Notes: generated from the letters alone by a model not told the origin. Numbered from the stretch's first letter, positions 17,719 to 26,243 are shown. The stretch: 64,000 nucleotides of DNA from Leucobacter sp. UCMA 4100 (GCF_027853335.1 NZ_JAFEUS010000002.1:868001-932000); one strand, 5' to 3'. Program-made: numbers and translations.

Positions 17719-17867
17719 TCAGAGCAACAGTATCTCTTCGATAACCTCGGCCGGCTTCGCGAACGCTAACCGTTTCCGGGGCCGGTCATTCATCTCCCAC
17801 TCAACATAATCGAGATCTGTCTGACTGAACACCCTCAAATCAGTACCCTGGGGAAATACGGGTCTGC
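17719..17867 (-). pseudogene. IS30-family transposase, C-terminal remnant
   Basis: The minus-strand frame reads VFPQGTDLRVFSQTDLDY, then NDRPRKRLAFAKPAEV and a stop at 17719. This is the ending of IS30-family transposases (F-P-K-G-T-D, N-D-R-P-R-K, P-A-E). Only about the last 48 residues remain; the rest is cut off at the left inverted repeat of the IS3 element. The upstream part of the gene is not found on the other side of that element. Confidence 0.75.
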
Positions 17868-17893
17868 TGTAGGAGTTGGTGACAGTTGATATG

Positions 17894-18772
17894 TCAGGCC
17901 GCGAGAGCAACTGACAAGTTTATGATCGCCTCGAACTCGACCGGCGTCAACCTACCCAAACGCGGCTGACGGCGTCGGCGGTGGTAGGTCCGCTCGATCC
18001 AGGTCACAATCGCGATTCGTAGCTCTTCACGAGTAGCCCAGGCTCGACGGTCGAGCACGTTTTTCTGTAAGAGGCTGAAGAAGCTCTCTATCGCCGCGTT
18101 ATCGCCCGCCGAACCCACCCGCCCCATGGATCCCACGAGGCCATGACGTGAGAGCGCACGTCGGAATTTCCTGCTTCGAAACTGCGACCCACGATCACTA
18201 TGGACTACGCACCCGGCAACGCTGTCACGCCTCGCCACCGCGTTATCCAACGCGTCTACGGCAAGACGTGACTGCATGCGGTCGCTGATCGAGTACCCCA
18301 CGATCCGGTTCGAGCACACGTCCTTGATAGCGCACACATACAGTTTGCCTTCACTCGTGTGATGCTCGGTAATGTCGGTCAACCAGAGTGTGTTCACTGT
18401 TGCGGCAATGAATTCTCGTTTCACGAGATCGTCATGCACGGCAGACCCTGGACGTTGGCTTTTTCCGGTTGCCTTGCGTTTGCCGAACACGCTCCACTAG
18501 CCCTGTCTGGCGCAGATCCGCCACGCAGTTCGGTCGCTCATCGGCTGGCCCGCAGCTCCGGCTTCGTCGGCAAAGAGACAATGCCCAAATTCAGGGTCAT
18601 CAATGTGGGCGTTATGGAGCGCGTTCGCGCGATAAGCCTCAACGACTTCTCGCTCACCGATGGGCTGTTTCAGCCAGTGGTAGTAGGGCTGACGTGAGAG
18701 CTTCAAGACCCGGCACGACATCTGGACGGAGATACCGTCATCGGCGAGCTCTTTCACGAGCGGGTACATCAT
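17894..18772 (-). pseudogene. IS3-family transposase OrfB with one in-frame stop
   Basis: The 293-codon frame encodes the DDE integrase of an IS3-family element. The N-terminal HTH_21 part runs from ATG 18772 to CARQG, where TAG at 18497-18499 interrupts it. The same frame then continues WSVFGKRKATG through the catalytic core: WLTDITEH (first Asp), VVHSDRGSQF (second Asp) and NAAIESFFS (Glu). Everything else is intact, so one point mutation would restore the gene. ATG 18772 overlaps the orfA stop by 4 bases. Stop-codon readthrough cannot be excluded, but inactivation is the simpler reading. Confidence 0.85.
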
Positions 18773-19062
18773 TGTCCCGGCAGGTGTGCCTGGGACAGGT
18801 ACGCGGTCGCACGGCGGAGAACTTCGACTTCTTGCTCGAGGAGTCGGTTGCGTTTGCGTAGCTCTCTCAGCTCGGCGTTCTCTTGGGTCGTGGCGCCGGG
18901 GGTTTCACCGTGATCGACGCGGTCTCGGTATAACCATTTCTCGAGGATGCCGGGGTGGATACTGAAGTCTTTGGCGACTTGCGCGATGGTGACGCCGGGC
19001 TCACGGTTTCTCGCGACGCGGACTACGTCGTCACGAAACTCTTTGGGGAACATTTTGGGCAT
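18769..19062 (-). CDS. IS3-family transposase OrfA
   Basis: A 97-residue helix-turn-helix protein (HTH_Tnp_1 type). It begins PKMFPKEFRDDVVRVA, continues with TIAQVAKDFSIHPGILEKW, and ends in a leucine-zipper-like segment (ELRELRKRNRLLEQEVEVL). The frame extends to 19113, but ATG 19062 is preceded by GGAAGGAT at suitable spacing. OrfA binds the IS ends and pairs with OrfB. Confidence 0.88.
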   Translation of the reverse strand: MPKMFPKEFRDDVVRVARNREPGVTIAQVAKDFSIHPGILEKWLYRDRVDHGETPGATTQENAELRELRKRNRLLEQEVEVLRRATAYLSQAHLPGQ

Positions 19063-19130
19063 GGCGACATCCTTCCAGGCTGGGTTGTAACCAGCCATGT
19101 TGAGTGTCACCAACTCCTACAGCAGACCCG

Positions 19131-19668
19131 CACCCTCGATGATGCAGAAGCCTGGGTAGCACTGTTCTTCCAATGGGAAACCCAATATTTATCGCTCACG
19201 AAACAACGCGCCTACCGCAAAGATGGCCTCGAAGTGCCAGTATGGGCGAAGCCAGGCCAAAAATGGTGGTACACCCATCAACGACTCCAAAGTGGACACC
19301 AAGTGTTCCAACGGGTCATCAAGACCAAGCACCTATTCACCTTCCTCGACCCAGCATTCAAAACCCTGAACGTGCCAGCGACCACGAACGGCATCGAGGG
19401 CGCCACCAACGCACACATGCGACTGCTTCTGCTGCATCACCGGGGCATGACCGAGGAGCATCAACGCCGCGCAATCGAATGGTGGTTATACCTGCCCTCA
19501 GGGCGGCCAGATTTCACCACAATTCTGAGAAGACACACCCCACAGACAGCGGCACCTATTCGTCGTTCACAACAGACAGAGTCTGGCCCAGGACCTGTGC
19601 TCTACGGCACCGGCCTCGACTCTAATGAAGGGCTCTGGTTACGCTCTGGGTGGGGCGGCCGGGGATGA
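19131..19668 (+). pseudogene. IS1249-like transposase, C-terminal remnant 1
   Basis: Plus-strand frame ending at TGA 19666. It contains NGIEGATNAHMRLLLLHHRGM and WWLYLPSG, which I recognise from the C-terminal part of IS1249/IS256-type mutator-like transposases. The ending is TGLDSNEGLWLRSGW. The N-terminal half and any start codon are missing, and the 5' end abuts the IS3 right end. The frame continues leftward into the IS3 element only by chance. Confidence 0.75.
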
Positions 19669-19680
19669 ACATGCCAGGGC

Positions 19681-19705
19681 CATCCACCGTTTATTGCCTA
19701 TAGCC
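19681..19705 (+). mobile_element. Degenerate right end of the first IS1249-like remnant
   Basis: The sequence downstream of the remnant stop (CATCCACCGTTTATTGCC and TATAGCC) aligns with 19882-19908 apart from small indels. It is probably the terminal inverted repeat of the element. Confidence 0.55.
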
Positions 19706-19707
19706 CC

Positions 19708-19870
19708 CCCCCCACTCGACTGGGCACATGAATTCATTCACCAGCAACACCCTGTCACTGAACCAAGAACCGAGGAACCAGAAGAAGACCCGGCTCCTAC
19801 CTTCTACGACACCGGTCTCGACGCGAACGAGGGACTCTGGCTACGCTCTGGCTGGGCCGGAAAGGGCTGA
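19708..19870 (+). pseudogene. IS1249-like transposase, C-terminal remnant 2
   Basis: A second, shorter copy of the same protein ending lies in tandem. It starts around LDWAHEF and ends DTGLDANEGLWLRSGWAGKG, against DSNEGLWLRSGW in remnant 1. Only the last ~50 codons remain. Two different right ends side by side mean two independent insertions or a tandem array that later decayed. Confidence 0.65.
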
Positions 19871-19881
19871 CCCGCCCGACG

Positions 19882-19908
19882 CTATCCACACGTTTTGTCC
19901 TATAAGCC
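19882..19908 (+). mobile_element. Right end of the second IS1249-like remnant
   Basis: CTATCCACACGTTTTGTCC followed by TATAAGCC lies 12 bases after the remnant stop. It matches 19681-19705 and is the likely terminal repeat. No matching left end was found. Confidence 0.55.
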
Positions 19909-19938
19909 GGAACTTCCATCAACATCTTCCATCAACAG

Positions 19939-19967
19939 CAAAACCCCCGCATTCCGCAGGGGTTTTG
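19939..19967 (-). terminator. Terminator after the tRNA pair
   Basis: CAAAACCCC (19939-19947) pairs with GGGGTTTTG (19959-19967) around a short GC-containing loop. It lies just past the 3' end of tRNA-Met on the minus strand, with an A/T-rich stem base as in factor-independent terminators. Confidence 0.7.
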
Positions 19968-19978
19968 TGCGACTCCGG

Positions 19979-20052
19979 TAGCTGAGGCGGGACTCGATCC
20001 CGCGACCTCACGATTATGAGTCGTGCGCTCTAACCAGCTGAGCTACTCAGCC
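19979..20052 (-). tRNA. tRNA-Met (CAT anticodon)
   Basis: A 74-base cloverleaf on the minus strand. The acceptor starts GGCTGAG, the anticodon arm is CACGA-CTCATAA-TCGTG, and the T arm is GCGGG-ATCGAGT-CCCGC. CCA is not fully encoded. The anticodon-arm sequence fits elongator Met in Actinobacteria. A lysidine-modified tRNA-Ile also has CAT but usually differs in this arm. Confidence 0.9.
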
Positions 20053-20081
20053 ATGCTTCCGGCAGAAACCGGCAGAGTCAG

Positions 20082-20153
<72 letters not shown>

Positions 20154-20325
20154 AATGCCGCAAAGAATGCAACCGTTAGAGAATAGCATTTCTTTTGGGC
20201 AATGTGAAATCGAATCGCATTTGCCGTAATCCCGGGCGTGGATCATGCCCGGAGCCCCCGGCACACATCTTGTTCTCGCAAGCATCTGACACACTAAGAG
20301 CAGAAACTTGGCAAGAGGAGTTGGT

Positions 20326-20805
20326 GTGAGCGGCCTGTCACGCGTATTGGTACCGGTGTCGATCGTTCTCTCGATTTGGATGTGCGCCGGCCACTGGTTT
20401 TTTGGCCTCGGCGGCTGGCTCACCTGGTGGTATCTGCCCACGATCGGCGCGGCCTATGTCGGTTGCCACATCTGGGTGATGCGCCGCATGCGCCTGACCC
20501 GCGAGAAGGGCTACCGCACGAGCCGCGGCGCCGTCGTCTCGCTGGCGCTCAGCTGGCTCTGCGCCATCCTCTTCGGCTTCATGGTGCCGAACATGCACAA
20601 TGGCGAACTCGTCACCCTCTTTGATGCCGCCGCGGGCATCGAGTACCAGGGGCTCGCGATCGGCCTGTGCAATTCGCTCGGCATCATCGCGCTCTCACTC
20701 ATCGGGTCGGCGGTCGGCTTCTCCATTGCCGACAGTCGCGACCCCCGCCCCGAGTTCGAAGAGCCTGAGGGCCCGATCGAGATGGTGTTCCCCTACCACA
20801 ACTAG
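20326..20805 (+). CDS. Predicted four-helix membrane protein
   Basis: A 159-residue hydrophobic protein from GTG 20326, preceded by AGAGGAG at good spacing (an upstream in-frame start at 20308 lacks one). Transmembrane segments lie at about residues 5-22, 27-46, 69-88 and 110-130, with a short acidic tail ending EMVFPYHN. I do not recognise a family. The gene stands alone, convergent with the HxlR regulator gene; its stop lies 21 bases from the regulator's. Confidence 0.75.
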   Translation: MSGLSRVLVPVSIVLSIWMCAGHWFFGLGGWLTWWYLPTIGAAYVGCHIWVMRRMRLTREKGYRTSRGAVVSLALSWLCAILFGFMVPNMHNGELVTLFDAAAGIEYQGLAIGLCNSLGIIALSLIGSAVGFSIADSRDPRPEFEEPEGPIEMVFPYHN

Positions 20806-20826
20806 CCCGTGCACCCCGCGGCGCCG

Positions 20827-21249
20827 TTAGGCCGCTGTGGCGTGCTTTTCGCGCGAGTCGAGCACGTACTGCATGTGCGTTCTCGCCCACTGCTCAATCG
20901 CGTCGAGGGGCTGCTGCAGCGTCGAGCCCACCTCGGTGAGCTCGTACTCGACGCGCGGCGGAACCTCCGGGTACACCGTACGCGTCACGAGACCGTCTTG
21001 CTCGAGCGAGCGCAGCGTCTGGGTGAGCATCTTCTGCGAGACACCCTCAATGCGGCGCTGCAGCTCAGAGAAGCGCAGCCGCTCTGAACCAAGGGCGCCA
21101 ACCACGAGCACCGTCCAGCGGTCGCCTATGCGATTGAGCAGCTGCCGCGACGGGCAGTCACTACTGTAGGGGTCGGCTGGGCGAGCGTCGACCGCGTTTG
21201 CTTTGGCGCGCGCTTGCGCCGCCACGGGCTGCTGATCCGCACCCTTCAT
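20827..21249 (-). CDS. HxlR-family transcriptional regulator
   Basis: A 140-residue winged-helix regulator. The HxlR core starts SDCPSRQLLNRIGDRWTVLV, with the conserved Cys and GDRW, then FSELQRRIEGVSQKMLTQTLR-LEQDGLV and the wing RVEYELTEVG. ATG 21249 follows GGAGG. It is divergent from the NAD(P)-binding oxidoreductase gene with a 112-base gap, a standard arrangement in which HxlR proteins control the neighbouring gene in response to reactive carbonyls, quinones or redox stress. Here that control is inferred. Confidence 0.92.
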   Translation of the reverse strand: MKGADQQPVAAQARAKANAVDARPADPYSSDCPSRQLLNRIGDRWTVLVVGALGSERLRFSELQRRIEGVSQKMLTQTLRSLEQDGLVTRTVYPEVPPRVEYELTEVGSTLQQPLDAIEQWARTHMQYVLDSREKHATAA

Positions 21250-21278
21250 AGGAACCTCCAGGTAACTATCTTTCTGAA

Positions 21279-21290
21279 AAGTAGGTACTT
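21279..21290. promoter_or_regulatory. Candidate HxlR operator
   Basis: AAGTAGGTACTT is a palindrome (AAGTA-GG-TACTT) in the divergent gap between the regulator and oxidoreductase genes, 30 bases from the regulator start. Its position and symmetry fit a dimer-binding site. There is no experimental support. Confidence 0.5.
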
Positions 21291-21361
21291 ACCAAAAGAT
21301 ACTAAGTCGCTTACAGTGAGTATTGCAAGTTATCTACGTTTATCGATAGGAGATTCCGACC

Positions 21362-22015
21362 ATGGCTCACATCACCATCATCGGCGGAACCGGCTACGCC
21401 GGCGCACACATCGCCCAGACCGCAGCCGACCGCGGACACGACGTCACCGTCATCGCCCGCTCAACCCCAGAGGCCCCCATCGCCGGTGTCACCTACCGCG
21501 AGGCCGACGTCACCGACGCATCGGCAATCGAGCGCATCGTGTCGAGCGACGCCGACGTGGTCATCTCGTCACTCTCACCCCGCGGCGCACTCGCCGGCGA
21601 GGGTAAGCTCGCAGCCATCAACGCCACGATCGCCGACGCTGCTCTGGCGGCAAAGGTGCGCCTCGGCGTCATCGGCGGCGCCGGCTCACTGCAGCAGTTC
21701 GAGGGCGGTCCCCTCGTCTCTGACTCCCCTGACTTCCCCGCCGAGATCAAGCCAGAGGCCGAAGAGATGGGCCGCGTGCTCACCGACCTTCGCGGCCGGG
21801 GCGATGACCTCGCGTGGTTCTACGTCTCGCCCGCCGGCGGCTTCGGGCCCTGGCAGCCAGGCGAGGCAACCGGCACTTACCGTCTCGGCGGCGACGTACT
21901 GCTCGCCGACGAGGCCGGCAACTCGGCCATCTCAGGCGCCGACTTCGCGCTCGCGGTCGTGAAAGAGATCGAGACCCCTGCGCACACCGGCGCGCGCTTC
22001 ACCGTCGCCTACTAG
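21362..22015 (+). CDS. NAD(P)-binding Rossmann oxidoreductase
   Basis: A 217-residue atypical short-chain dehydrogenase/NmrA-like protein. The N-terminus has the dinucleotide-binding motif IIGGTGYAG (residues 5-13), with VIARS at the end of the second strand, which suits NADP(H). The middle has RLGVIGGAGSL. ATG 21362 is preceded by AGGAGA. It is probably regulated by the adjacent HxlR protein. It may act in quinone or carbonyl detoxification; the substrate is unknown. The last bases of the gene are duplicated directly downstream. Confidence 0.87.
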   Translation: MAHITIIGGTGYAGAHIAQTAADRGHDVTVIARSTPEAPIAGVTYREADVTDASAIERIVSSDADVVISSLSPRGALAGEGKLAAINATIADAALAAKVRLGVIGGAGSLQQFEGGPLVSDSPDFPAEIKPEAEEMGRVLTDLRGRGDDLAWFYVSPAGGFGPWQPGEATGTYRLGGDVLLADEAGNSAISGADFALAVVKEIETPAHTGARFTVAY

Positions 22016-22060
22016 CGCGAGCCTGGCGCGCGCTTCACCGTCGCCTACTAGCGCGAGCCT
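21989..22060 (+). repeat. 36-bp exact tandem duplication spanning a stop codon
   Basis: Two identical head-to-tail 36-base units (21989-22024 and 22025-22060) include the last codons of the oxidoreductase gene and its TAG. The second unit is non-coding. GCGCGAGCCT at the junction may have promoted slippage. Confidence 0.9.
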
Positions 22061-22090
22061 GGCGTGTGCCGATCCGCCCCCTCCGCTCGG

Positions 22091-22146
22091 CGTGTGGTCA
22101 AAAAGCGTCGAAAATCAGGTCGAAAATCGACACTTTTGACCACACG
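22091..22146. repeat. Intergenic palindrome, family 2 complete copy
   Basis: The left arm CGTGTGGTCAAAAAGCGTCG (22091-22110) pairs, with one indel and one mismatch, with the right arm at 22127-22146, which ends TTTTGACCACACG. The loop is A/T-rich (GAAAATC motifs). Related copies are at 17677 (half) and 32045-32091. Confidence 0.85.
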
Positions 22147-22184
22147 GTGAGGCGAACGCGGGTGTAGACATCCGCACACAGCGA

Positions 22185-22216
22185 AAGACCCCCTCCCAGA
22201 TTCGGGAGGGGGTCTT
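22185..22216 (-). terminator. Strong terminator after tRNA-Thr(TGT)
   Basis: AAGACCCCCTCCC (22185-22197) pairs with GGGAGGGGGTCTT (22204-22216) around a 6-base loop. It lies 9 bases past the tRNA 3' end on the minus strand. It can also end transcription from the plus-strand oxidoreductase gene. Confidence 0.85.
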
Positions 22217-22224
22217 CGTTCTTG

Positions 22225-22297
22225 AGCCGCCTATCGGACTCGAACCGATCACCTGCAGTTTACAAGGCTGCTGCTCTACCAGATGAGCTAAGGCGGC
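22225..22297 (-). tRNA. tRNA-Thr (TGT anticodon)
   Basis: A 73-base cloverleaf on the minus strand: acceptor GCCGCCT/AGGCGGC, anticodon loop CTTGTAA with anticodon TGT, T arm ATCGG-TTCGAGT-CCGAT. The lowest anticodon-stem pair is a mismatch. It reads ACA/ACG-type Thr codons, complementing the GGT isoacceptor at 20082. Confidence 0.92.
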
Positions 22298-22301
22298 GTT
22301 T

Positions 22302-22333
22302 GGGCCGCAATCAGTCTATACCGATTGCGGCCC
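22302..22333. terminator. Hairpin between dsbA-like gene and tRNA-Thr
   Basis: GGGCCGCAATC (22302-22312) pairs perfectly with GATTGCGGCCC (22323-22333). It follows the stop codon of the minus-strand DsbA-like gene. No T-run follows, so termination is plausible but not certain. Confidence 0.6.
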
Positions 22334-22347
22334 CTTCGGCTATTCGC

Positions 22348-23328
22348 CTAGTCTTTCTTGCCCTCTTCGGGCGCGTCAGCGCCCTCGTCGTCACCGGTCT
22401 CGGCGGTGTCGCCCGAGAGCTCGGCAAACTTCTTGAGCATGAACTGCTCGAGCTCGGTGGGTGAGCTCGGCGCCTGCTGGCCGTTCACGATGATCGCGGG
22501 GGTACCGCTGATGTGCTGGTCGGCGTCGGCATCGAGCATGCCACCGCGGCCGTCAGCGAGAACCGTGTCGGGTTCGAGGCCCAGCAGCGGGCCGGTGAAG
22601 GCCAGGCGGTTCGTCTTCGAGATGAAGTCAGAGAACGGAACGTTCTGCACGCACTGACGCAGCTCGCGGTTGTCTGAGGCACCTGACTCGACGGCCACCT
22701 CAAGCAGGCGGTCGTTCGTGAGGCCGGTGGTGCCCTCGGCAGGCTGAACCTCGGCCGAGAGCAGGGTGCGGTAGTAATCCCAAGCAGCGTCAGGCTGCTG
22801 CTCTGCCACGCAGGCGAAAGCGTTTGCCGCGCGGGTTGAGTAGCGGGTGCCCTTTGACTGGCTGTCGAGGAAGTTCACGGGGTATACCTGCAGCGTCGCC
22901 TGGCCTGAGCCAACCCACTGCTCGAGCATGGCCGAGGCCTCCTGCTCGAATGCACCACAGGCGGGGCACATGAAGTCGACGTAGATCGTGATGTCGAGGG
23001 GAACCGTCTCACGGTTAACTTCCTGCGCCACGAGCTTCTCGCCGTCGCCGATGGCCGGGGTCTCGCGCACCTCGAAGTTCTCACCCTCGAAGACGACACC
23101 ACCCGATGCCATGTTCTTGGGGCCGGGGCCCGCCGGCTTCACCATTTGCGTGACGACGAGAGCGATGATCGCGATGACGGCGAGCACGCCGATCACGATG
23201 CCGCCCTGTACAAACAGGCGGTTGCGCTTCTCTTTCTTCACCTGAGCCTCGCGGGCGGCCTTCGCCTGTGCCCGCGCGGCCTCACGGCGCTCGTTCTTGG
23301 TCAAACGCTGGTTCGACTCTTGTGTCAT
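22348..23328 (-). CDS. Membrane-anchored DsbA-family thioredoxin-fold protein
   Basis: A 326-residue protein, probably a thiol-disulfide oxidoreductase acting outside the membrane. The N-terminus is a charged coil (residues 1-38), then one transmembrane helix (about 40-62). The exported domain has the active site FMCPACG (C121, C124) and a cis-Pro loop in SGTPAIIVNG near 290. The tail is acidic. It resembles mycobacterial Rv2969c-type DsbA proteins. It lies 53 bases downstream of secA on the same strand and may be co-transcribed, which suits a role in folding exported proteins. Confidence 0.88.
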   Translation of the reverse strand: MTQESNQRLTKNERREAARAQAKAAREAQVKKEKRNRLFVQGGIVIGVLAVIAIIALVVTQMVKPAGPGPKNMASGGVVFEGENFEVRETPAIGDGEKLVAQEVNRETVPLDITIYVDFMCPACGAFEQEASAMLEQWVGSGQATLQVYPVNFLDSQSKGTRYSTRAANAFACVAEQQPDAAWDYYRTLLSAEVQPAEGTTGLTNDRLLEVAVESGASDNRELRQCVQNVPFSDFISKTNRLAFTGPLLGLEPDTVLADGRGGMLDADADQHISGTPAIIVNGQQAPSSPTELEQFMLKKFAELSGDTAETGDDEGADAPEEGKKD

Positions 23329-23381
23329 GTTTTTCTCCAGATATGTCGGAGGGTCTTGCGACCCATCACTCGACTCGAAAG

Positions 23382-26120
23382 TTACTTATTCTTCCTACGC
23401 TGAGCACGGTTCATCGGCTGGTCATCAGCCTCGCCGTCGGCCGGCACCTGCTGCCCAAAGGCTCCGCGGGTCGTGGGCTGCTGCTTGCGCTTGCCGCCCG
23501 ATCCGCTCACTACTGCGCCGCCGTCTTCTGACGGTGCGGTGTAGCTGAGCTTCGAGGTATCGGTTTGAACCTGCTGGTCGATGCCCCCGCCCTCGAGGTG
23601 TACGTGGTCCTGCGGCCCTTCGGCCTGGCGCACCTGCACCTCAAGGTTAAAGAGCAGGCCGAGTGATTCTTCTTTGATCTGGCCCATCATGCTCTGGAAA
23701 AGGTTGTAGCCCTCGCGCTGGTATTCAACGAGCGGATCGCGCTGCGCCATTGCGCGCAGGCCGATGCCCTCTTTGAGGTACTCCATCTCGTAGAGGTGGT
23801 CGCGCCAGCGGCGATCGATCGTCGTGAGCACGACGCGACGCTCGAGCTCGCGCATGGCGTCGGTACCGAGTTGCTCTTCACGCTTCTCGTACGCGAGTTC
23901 GAAGTCAGAGCGAATCTCTTGCTCCAGGAACTCGCGGCCCATGCCACGCTTGCCGTCGTACTCGGCGAGCACCTCGTCGATCGTGATGCCTGGCTTGTAT
24001 ACCTGCGAGAGGTCGGCCCAGAGCGCGTCGAAGTCCCACTCGCCGGCGGCCGGCTCGTGCGTGTCGATGATCGCGGTCAGTGCGTCGAACCTGAACTGGT
24101 CAACGCGCTGCTCGATGTCTTCGCCGTCGAGAATCTGCTGACGGTCGGCGTAGATCGCCTTGCGCTGACGGTCGAGCACGTCGTCATATTTGAGCACGTT
24201 CTTGCGGATCTCGGCGTTGCGTGCCTCGACCTGGCTCTGCGCGCTCTGAATGGCGCTCGTGACCATCTTCGATTCAATCGCGAGGTCGTCGGGAACGTTG
24301 CTGCGGTTCATGAGCGAAGCCGCTGCGCCCGAGTTGAACAGGCGCATGAGATCGTCGGCGAGCGACAGGTAGAAGCGGCTCTCGCCGGGGTCACCCTGAC
24401 GGCCCGAACGACCGCGAAGCTGGTTGTCAATACGGCGTGACTCGTGGCGCTCGGTGCCGAGTACGTAGAGACCACCGGCCTCCTGTACCTTCGACGCTTC
24501 AGCGGCCACGGCCTCCTTGACCTTGGCAAACGTTTCGTCCCACGCTGCCTCGTACTCTTCTGGGTTCTCTTCGGGAGAGAGCCCGCGTGAGGCAAGGTCG
24601 GTGACGGTGAGGTGCTCAGCGTTACCGCCGAGCATAATGTCGGTACCGCGGCCGGCCATGTTCGTGGCGACGGTCACGGCGCCGAGGCGACCGGCCTGGG
24701 CGATGATCGCGGCCTCACGTGCGTGGTTCTTGGCGTTCAGGACTTCGTGGCGCACACCGGCTTTGGCGAGCAGGCGAGAAAGGTATTCGCTCTTCTCGAC
24801 GCTCGTGGTACCGATCAGCACCGGCTGGCCCTTCTTGTGACGCTCAACGATGTCGGCGGTTACCGCGTGGAACTTCGCTTCTTCGTTCTTGTACACGAGG
24901 TCGGGCTGGTCGATGCGGCGCATCGGGCGGTTGGTCGGAATCGGGACGACGCCAAGCTTGTACGTCGACATGAACTCTGACGCTTCGGTCTCTGCCGTAC
25001 CGGTCATGCCCGAGATCTTCTCGTACAGACGGAAGTAGTTCTGCAGCGTCACGGTCGCGAGCATCTGGTTCTCGGCCTTGACCTTGACGCCCTCTTTGGC
25101 CTCGATTGCCTGGTGCATGCCTTCGTTGTAGCGGCGGCCAGCGAGAATACGGCCGGTGTGCTCGTCGACGATGAGCACTTCACCGTCGAGTACGACGTAG
25201 TCTTTGTCGCGGGTAAAGAGCGCCTTCGCCTTGATGGCGTTGTTCAAGAACGAGATGAGCGGGGTGTTGACCGACTCGTACAGGTTCGTGATGCCGAGGT
25301 GGTCTTCAACCTTCTCAATGCCTGGCTCGAGCACGCCGACGGTGCGCTTCTTCTCGTCAACCTCGTAGTCAACGCCAGCCTTCAGCTTGCGAGCAAGCTT
25401 CGCGAACTCAGAGAACCAGCGGTTGGCCTCGCCCGCTGCGGGGCCCGAGATGATGAGGGGCGTACGCGCCTCGTCAATAAGAATCGAGTCGACCTCGTCA
25501 ATGATGACGAAGTAGTGGTCGCGCTGTACGCGCTCGGCTGCGCTGCTCGCCATGTTGTCGCGCAGGTAGTCGAAGCCAAACTCGTTGTTCGTGCCGTACG
25601 TAATGTCGGCTTCGTACTGCTTGCGGCGCTCTGCCGGGCTCTGGCCCGAGATGATGCAGCCGGTCGTCATGCCGAGGGCGCGGAAGACGCGGCCCATGAG
25701 CTCTGACTGGTAGGTGGCGAGGTAGTCGTTCACCGTAATGATGTGCACGCCGCGGCCAGCGAGCGCGTTCAAGAATGCAGGCATTGTCGCGACGAGGGTC
25801 TTACCCTCACCGGTCTTCATCTCAGAGATGTTGCCCATGTGCAGGTTCGCGCCACCCATGACCTGAACCGGGAACGGGTGCAGGCCGATGGTGCGGCGCG
25901 CAGCCTCGCGCACCGCGGCGAATGCCTCAGGCATAAGGTCGTCAAGTGTTTCACCCTGCGCAAGACGCTCGCGCAGTGCCGCAGTCTCGCCCCGAAGCTC
26001 CTCATCAGTGAGGTCTACAAACGACTCTTCGAGCCCTGCAACAACTTTTGCGAGACGTTCAAGCTTCTTCAGCGTGCGTCCTTCGCCTACGCGAAGAAGC
26101 TTTTCTAGAACAGTGGCCAC
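23382..26120 (-). CDS. secA: Preprotein translocase ATPase SecA
   Basis: The motor of the general secretion pathway, 912 residues. Motifs: Walker A GEGKT (residues 104-108), [16 protein letters not shown] (DEAD-like box), [22 protein letters not shown] and the arginine-finger segment [10 protein letters not shown]. The C-terminus ends NRAQRRKNK and lacks the Zn-binding Cys cluster of proteobacterial SecA, as usual for actinobacterial SecA1. GTG 26120 is preceded by GAGGAGA. A hairpin terminator separates it from the upstream hpf gene. Confidence 0.98.
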   Translation of the reverse strand: MATVLEKLLRVGEGRTLKKLERLAKVVAGLEESFVDLTDEELRGETAALRERLAQGETLDDLMPEAFAAVREAARRTIGLHPFPVQVMGGANLHMGNISEMKTGEGKTLVATMPAFLNALAGRGVHIITVNDYLATYQSELMGRVFRALGMTTGCIISGQSPAERRKQYEADITYGTNNEFGFDYLRDNMASSAAERVQRDHYFVIIDEVDSILIDEARTPLIISGPAAGEANRWFSEFAKLARKLKAGVDYEVDEKKRTVGVLEPGIEKVEDHLGITNLYESVNTPLISFLNNAIKAKALFTRDKDYVVLDGEVLIVDEHTGRILAGRRYNEGMHQAIEAKEGVKVKAENQMLATVTLQNYFRLYEKISGMTGTAETEASEFMSTYKLGVVPIPTNRPMRRIDQPDLVYKNEEAKFHAVTADIVERHKKGQPVLIGTTSVEKSEYLSRLLAKAGVRHEVLNAKNHAREAAIIAQAGRLGAVTVATNMAGRGTDIMLGGNAEHLTVTDLASRGLSPEENPEEYEAAWDETFAKVKEAVAAEASKVQEAGGLYVLGTERHESRRIDNQLRGRSGRQGDPGESRFYLSLADDLMRLFNSGAAASLMNRSNVPDDLAIESKMVTSAIQSAQSQVEARNAEIRKNVLKYDDVLDRQRKAIYADRQQILDGEDIEQRVDQFRFDALTAIIDTHEPAAGEWDFDALWADLSQVYKPGITIDEVLAEYDGKRGMGREFLEQEIRSDFELAYEKREEQLGTDAMRELERRVVLTTIDRRWRDHLYEMEYLKEGIGLRAMAQRDPLVEYQREGYNLFQSMMGQIKEESLGLLFNLEVQVRQAEGPQDHVHLEGGGIDQQVQTDTSKLSYTAPSEDGGAVVSGSGGKRKQQPTTRGAFGQQVPADGEADDQPMNRAQRRKNK

Positions 26121-26243
26121 GTATATTTCTCCTCAGCCGTTCATGAATCTGGTGGTTCCCAGATCATATTGTGTAATGGCTAACAGTTCTCCAGCTTAGT
26201 CCGTTGCCCCCTGGCTCTGCTGAGGAAATCCCACGAAAAGAGC

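Larger units (their letters stand above)
17859..19130 (-). mobile_element. IS3-family insertion sequence
   Basis: A 1272-base element with orfA and orfB on the minus strand, bounded by perfect 26-base inverted repeats (17859-17884 and 19105-19130). If the ends follow the usual TG...CA rule, the element proper would run 17868-19121 (TGTAGGAGTTGGTGACA at each end). No target-site duplication is visible with either boundary. Left flank is IS30-like and right flank is IS1249-like sequence, so it has not simply interrupted one gene. Confidence 0.85.

Noticed and set aside
18497-18499. Selenocysteine or pyrrolysine decoding at the in-frame stop of orfB
   Set aside because: The codon is TAG, not TGA. 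No pyrrolysine context exists, and transposases do not use it; mutation is simpler.
19979-20052. tRNA-Ile (lysidine type) for the CAT anticodon
   Set aside because: The anticodon arm CACGA-CTCATAA-TCGTG is the one I associate with actinobacterial elongator tRNA-Met.
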